Of a stretch of DNA of 9,007 nt, positions 6,746-9,007 are shown in pieces. Source of the DNA: Bacillota bacterium (lineage in GTDB: Bacteria; Bacillota; Bacilli; Paenibacillales; NBRC-103111); NCBI GenBank assembly GCA_023391955.1, contig JAEWAA010000298.1:1-9007 (forward strand), in the 5' to 3' direction. The number at the start of each line of letters is the position of its first letter. The stretch's first letter is position 1. The notes under the pieces are model-generated. The model saw only the letters and a program-made list of their open reading frames with translations. It ran no database searches and had not been told where the DNA came from. The position numbers and the translations under genes were made by a program.

Positions 6746-7561
6746 ATGAGGCGTTTATTGGCGGCTGCCGCTGCGGCGGCCATCTTGGCAGGAGTGCCCC
6801 AGGCAGCGTATGCCGCAGACCATAGTGCGGATATCGTGCAGCAGCAGGAAAACAGCGGCAAAACCTATAACTTCGGCTTCTACAAAAGCAAAAACGGACA
6901 GCTTCCCTCCATCGCCCGGGAAGGCTTCATGGAAATGCTGAAGCGGCATAACGCCATCTTTTTGGGCAACACGGAGGAAAAGGAGCTTTACCTGACCTTT
7001 GACAACGGATACGAGAACGGATTTACGCCGGGGATCCTGGATGTGCTGAAGGAAAAGCAGGTGCCTGCGGCTTTTTTCGTCACCGGCCATTATATTAAGG
7101 ATCAGCCGGAGCTGATCAAGCGGATGGCTTCGGAGGGGCATGCAGTGGGGAACCATTCCTGGAGCCATCCTGATATGAGCACACTGGGCGCGGCCCGCAT
7201 AACTGAGGAGCTGGAGAAGGTGCGTTCCGGGGTGGAAGCACTGACCGGCCAGAGGGATATGAAGTATCTGCGTCCGCCCCGCGGGATTTTCAGTGAACGG
7301 GTGCTGAAGGAATGTGCGGATCAGGGCTATACCAGTGTTTTCTGGTCCATCGCCTACAAGGATTGGGAGACGGATAAGCAGAAGGGGGCAGATTATGCCT
7401 ATAACCGGGTTATGGAGCAGCTCCACCCCGGGGCGGTACTCCTTCTCCATTCCGTTTCCAAGGACAACGCCCAGGCGCTGGGCAGGATTATTGATGAAGC
7501 CCGGCAGCAGGGCTACACCTTCAAGCATCTGGACCAGCTGACCGTCCGGACTTACCGGTAA
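6746..7561 (+). CDS. pdaA: Delta-lactam-biosynthetic de-N-acetylase (polysaccharide deacetylase)
   Basis: A 271-residue protein from ATG 6746, with AAGGGG ending 8 bases upstream; GTG 6737 is an alternative adding three residues. Residues 1-23 are a signal peptide (MRRLL, an alanine-rich core, cut after AYA), so it is exported. The NodB deacetylase motifs are in order: TFDNGYENG (84-92, the PdaA-type variant of TFDDG, with D86), zinc ligands H137 and H141 in NHSWSHP, RPPRG (176-180), WSIAYKDW (around 199-206) and LLLHSVSKDN with H235. The whole protein closely follows Bacillus PdaA. PdaA removes the acetyl group from N-acetylmuramic acid in cortex peptidoglycan after amidase action, which allows muramic delta-lactam formation, needed for germination lytic enzymes to act. 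In Bacillus subtilis pdaA is made in the forespore under sigma-G. Here CATATTA (6697-6703) fits a sigma-G -10, but the matching -35 is poor. Confidence 0.95.
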   Translation: MRRLLAAAAAAAILAGVPQAAYAADHSADIVQQQENSGKTYNFGFYKSKNGQLPSIAREGFMEMLKRHNAIFLGNTEEKELYLTFDNGYENGFTPGILDVLKEKQVPAAFFVTGHYIKDQPELIKRMASEGHAVGNHSWSHPDMSTLGAARITEELEKVRSGVEALTGQRDMKYLRPPRGIFSERVLKECADQGYTSVFWSIAYKDWETDKQKGADYAYNRVMEQLHPGAVLLLHSVSKDNAQALGRIIDEARQQGYTFKHLDQLTVRTYR

Positions 7562-7578
7562 ACAATAGCTGCAAAGTG

Positions 7579-7618
7579 AAAGTCCCTGCTCCGCTTTTAT
7601 GGCGAGGTCAGGGACTTT
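7579..7618. terminator. Bidirectional terminator between pdaA and the CBO0543 genes
   Basis: AAAGTCCCTG (7579-7588) and CAGGGACTTT (7609-7618) form a perfect 10-bp stem, with a 20-base loop that can pair further (CGC 7592-7594 with GCG 7602-7604). The plus strand continues as TTTTAGCTTCTTTTG, giving a moderate U-tract for pdaA; the minus strand ends in TTTCACTTTG. The minus-strand gene's last codons and TGA stop (7610-7608) fall inside this structure. Confidence 0.85.
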
Positions 7619-8105
7619 TAGCTTCTTTTGTATAGCGGCTGATGTTTTTGAAGAACAGCACACAGAAGCTGCGGGTGGCAAAAAACGTCACCAAAAGCGC
7701 CAGCCAGGTGGACCACCAATGCCAATGAACATACCGCACCAGCTCTGTGTACCTTTCCAGTAGAACCTCGGGGATGGTCAGACCGGTGCAAAATGCTGCG
7801 TAATACAGGAATTTCCGCAGCCGGCTGCTCTCTACCGGATAATACGCATTGAACACGGCGCATATAACCGGATAGGCCATATATTCGTAGGTGAAGCTGG
7901 TCCGGTTAACCTTGGCCAGCTCCCGGACCGGATATTCCAGGAATCCGTATTCCACCGCAACCAGACCGAGCAGGTAGGTGATGGATTGTTTAAACAGGTA
8001 TGCAATCAAAGCCAGTCTTCTTTTGGTCCGGGGGATAAAGAATAGCAGCAAGAAGGAAAGCACCCAGACACCCAACAGAATCCAATAATCCAGTCTCATG
8101 CTCAT
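7608..8105 (-). CDS. CBO0543-family membrane protein (second of pair)
   Basis: A 165-residue protein of unknown function. The start is ATG 8105-8103: GGAGGAGAGG lies 5 bases upstream, and the ATG overlaps the TGA of the preceding gene (ATGA). A longer open frame reaches back to 8345, but it only runs antiphase through the upstream gene and has no matching content. About five membrane segments are expected, near residues 7-24, 31-50, 73-90, 97-115 and 132-150. The family-type signature EYPVRE is at 57-62, followed by FTYEYMAYP, and ERYTELVRYVHWHWW is near 117-131. The protein is similar throughout to its neighbour at 8102-8593, so the two are tandem paralogues. Family assignment is from memory of the characteristic YPVRE and ERYT-L-x4-H patterns; the biochemical role is not known to me. 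Confidence 0.85.
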   Translation of the reverse strand: MSMRLDYWILLGVWVLSFLLLFFIPRTKRRLALIAYLFKQSITYLLGLVAVEYGFLEYPVRELAKVNRTSFTYEYMAYPVICAVFNAYYPVESSRLRKFLYYAAFCTGLTIPEVLLERYTELVRYVHWHWWSTWLALLVTFFATRSFCVLFFKNISRYTKEAKSP

Positions 8106-8593
8106 ACAATCCTCTCCTCCGCCTTCAGATAACCCGGGCCCCGGAAGAGCCATTTGGTTACGCCTATGGGAATGAGGAAGATGACGAGCATCGTCACCCA
8201 ATCCAGCAGCAAATTGTAGTGATAGGCAACAATCAGCTGTGTATAGTGCATCAGCGCCAGCCGTAGGATGATTACTCCTGTGGGCCATATAAGAATATAT
8301 ATGGTTTTTTTCCAGAAGGAGCCCCGCGGCTCGAACAGGATGCAAAAACCGACAACGGCAGGATAAAGGAGATATTGCAGGGTGAAGCCAACGTCAGTTG
8401 CTCTCGGGAACTCCCGGACCGGATAATCGAACATTCCCAGCTGGCAGTGGAGGAGGACATTCAGCCAGGTCAGGTTTTGGGCCATCAGATATCCTGCGGC
8501 AAACCGGTGCCAGGTGCTTCGTTTCACCAGCAGTCCAATGGCTGCAAGGACAAGGATCCAGACAGCTATCAGAATCACGCGTTCTTTAATCAT
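8102..8593 (-). CDS. CBO0543-family membrane protein (first of pair)
   Basis: A 163-residue protein from ATG 8593. This start matches the paralogue's beginning (MIKERVILIAVW against MSMRLDYWILLGVW). The in-frame ATG at 8647 would give 181 residues but has no ribosome binding site and adds a charged, non-membrane N-terminus; even 8593 has only a weak GAGAGAG upstream. Several membrane segments are expected, including residues about 5-23, 34-50, 72-88, 97-114 and 128-146. DYPVRE (56-61), GFTLQYLLYP (69-78) and MHYTQLIVAYHY (115-126) line up with the same blocks of the next gene. The 3' end overlaps the next start by 4 bases, so the pair is probably co-translated and may form a heteromer (inference). 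It lacks the glutamate of the paralogue's ERYT block, reading MHYT. Confidence 0.85.
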   Translation of the reverse strand: MIKERVILIAVWILVLAAIGLLVKRSTWHRFAAGYLMAQNLTWLNVLLHCQLGMFDYPVREFPRATDVGFTLQYLLYPAVVGFCILFEPRGSFWKKTIYILIWPTGVIILRLALMHYTQLIVAYHYNLLLDWVTMLVIFLIPIGVTKWLFRGPGYLKAEERIV

Positions 8594-8620
8594 GGCTGGG
8601 TCTCTCTCTTGAAAAAGATA

Positions 8621-8630
8621 GGTGTACACC
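8621..8630. repeat. Perfect 10-base palindrome GGTGTACACC
   Basis: This lies 28 bases upstream of the CBO0543 pair's start, in the leader expected from the minus-strand promoter candidate at 8642-8671. A half-site-like GGTGTA (minus strand, in CTAGGGTGTATG around 8667-8678) lies further upstream. It could be an operator; the evidence is only its symmetry and position. Confidence 0.35.
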
Positions 8631-8641
8631 TTAGGGCGGCG

Positions 8642-8671
8642 TATCATGCAACCCGTTGAGTTTGCACATAC
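8642..8671 (-). promoter_or_regulatory. Possible sigma-F/sigma-G-type promoter for the CBO0543 pair
   Basis: On the minus strand GTATG (8671-8667), an 18-base spacer and CATGATA (8648-8642) approach the forespore consensus GHATR-N18-CATHHTA, with one -10 mismatch. It would start transcription near 8636, which agrees with the translation start at 8593 and rules out the one at 8647. A sigma-A-like TATACT (8682-8677) also occurs here but has no acceptable -35 at the right distance. Confidence 0.35.
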
Positions 8672-8753
8672 ACCCTAGTATAACCCGGGGATGCCACTCC
8701 ATACCCGGACGGGCAAAGGTGAACCCTAATCCTTTTGCAGAGGAAAGCAGGAA

Positions 8754-8769
8754 TTTCCCGGCGGGGAAA
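8754..8769. repeat. Inverted repeat TTTCCC-GGCG-GGGAAA
   Basis: Perfect 6-base arms around a 4-base centre, 13 bases upstream of the -35 of the plus-strand promoter at 8783, in the divergent intergenic region. No U-tract on either strand, so not a terminator; possibly an operator site. Confidence 0.3.
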
Positions 8770-8782
8770 AGAAGTAAATGAA

Positions 8783-8811
8783 TTGACGGAGTCCCATAAA
8801 GTTGGTATGAT
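8783..8811 (+). promoter_or_regulatory. Sigma-A promoter of the metY-like gene
   Basis: TTGACG (8783-8788), a 17-base spacer and TATGAT (8806-8811), the latter preceded by TGG as an extended -10. Transcription should begin near 8818, leaving a leader of about 107 bases before the start codon. No S-box or T-box riboswitch core is recognisable in that leader. Confidence 0.75.
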
Positions 8812-8840
8812 CTAAATTATTACAATACCGACTTGAATAC

Positions 8841-8850
8841 TTGGTATAAT
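8841..8850 (+). promoter_or_regulatory. Second, extended -10 element TTGGTATAAT
   Basis: A near copy of the upstream TTGGTATGAT (8802-8811), 39 bases downstream, containing TGGTATAAT. A -35 is poor: TTACAA (8820-8825) is 19 bases away. It may be a second start point or part of a repeated regulator site. Confidence 0.4.
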
Positions 8851-8924
8851 GATCTGTTTTATTGTTGAATCCGCTTGCCGCTGTCAGAGCCTTGCCACTC
8901 CACAAAAACCGGGAGGAATTAACC

Positions 8925-9007
8925 ATGTCGCAAGAACGCCAACTGCAGCCTGAAACTCTGGCTATCCATGCGGGGCAAACCATTGACCCCACCACCTTGT
9001 CCCGTGC
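8925..9007 (+). CDS. metY: O-acetylhomoserine sulfhydrylase-like PLP enzyme, N-terminal fragment
   Basis: Starts at ATG 8925 with GGGAGG (8911-8916) 8 bases before it, and runs off the window after 27 codons plus two bases. The visible start, ETLAIHAGQTIDPTTLSR, is the characteristic N-terminus of Cys/Met-metabolism PLP enzymes of the O-acetylhomoserine aminocarboxypropyltransferase type (usually ET-x-AVHAGQ-x-DPTTGSRA). Such enzymes make homocysteine or methionine precursors from O-acetylhomoserine and sulfide, in the cytoplasm. The PLP-binding lysine and the substrate-binding region are outside the window, so cystathionine gamma-synthase or gamma-lyase relatives are not fully excluded; the DPTT pattern favours MetY. 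Confidence 0.85.
   Translation, partial: MSQERQLQPETLAIHAGQTIDPTTLSR

Noticed and set aside
8593..8625. Minus-strand TCAAGAGAGAGACCCAGCC, reminiscent of the start of a SAM (S-box) riboswitch
   Set aside because: Only the first bases resemble the S-box core; the GGTGGAGGGA block, the later conserved helices and the terminator are absent, and it sits directly before a start codon.
8677..8716. Sigma-A promoter made of minus-strand TTGCCC and TATACT
   Set aside because: The spacer would be 28 bases, far from the normal 16-18.
1..9007. Mobile element or recent gene transfer
   Set aside because: No transposase, integrase, terminal inverted repeats, target duplications or tRNA-associated attachment site were seen; the HNH gene alone is not enough evidence.

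Overview
The window looks like chromosomal DNA of a spore-forming Firmicute, most likely a relatively GC-rich Paenibacillus-type bacterium. This rests on the gene content (PdaA-type spore-cortex deacetylase, CBO0543-family membrane proteins, WG-repeat/DUF3298 protein), strong AGGAGG-like ribosome binding sites, use of TTG and GTG starts, and the closeness of the PdaA protein to the Bacillus family. No tRNA, rRNA, CRISPR array, insertion sequence or phage module is visible.

Layout: (1) 1-318, the 3' end of a diguanylate cyclase (GGEEF) gene. (2) 352-1158, minus strand, an HNH endonuclease with an extra N-terminal zinc finger, convergent with gene 1 across a hairpin. (3) 1367-3735, plus strand, a large FG-GAP/WG-repeat/DUF3298 protein followed by a small unrecognised protein, ending in a clear rho-independent terminator. 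(4) 3786-6679, plus strand, a recognisable sigma-A-type promoter, a cysteine hydrolase (isochorismatase fold), and, overlapping its stop by 4 bases, a fusion of a PD-(D/E)XK nuclease with an XPD/DinG-type helicase. (5) 6746-7561, pdaA. (6) 7608-8593, minus strand, two tandem CBO0543-family membrane proteins, translationally coupled and convergent with pdaA; the shared terminator contains the last codons of the downstream one. (7) 8783-9007, plus strand, a good sigma-A promoter and the first 27 codons of an O-acetylhomoserine sulfhydrylase-like gene (metY type).

The genes do not form one pathway; this reads as an ordinary chromosomal stretch of short transcription units. PdaA acts in spore cortex maturation. 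A sigma-F/G-like motif stands upstream of the CBO0543 pair and a weaker one upstream of pdaA, so this part may be sporulation-linked (inference). The most noteworthy items are the nuclease-helicase fusion coupled to a cysteine hydrolase, the WG-repeat/DUF3298 protein whose secretion signal seems to be missing or broken, and the compact convergent ends where hairpins carry stop codons. I see no convincing evidence of an entirely new system.
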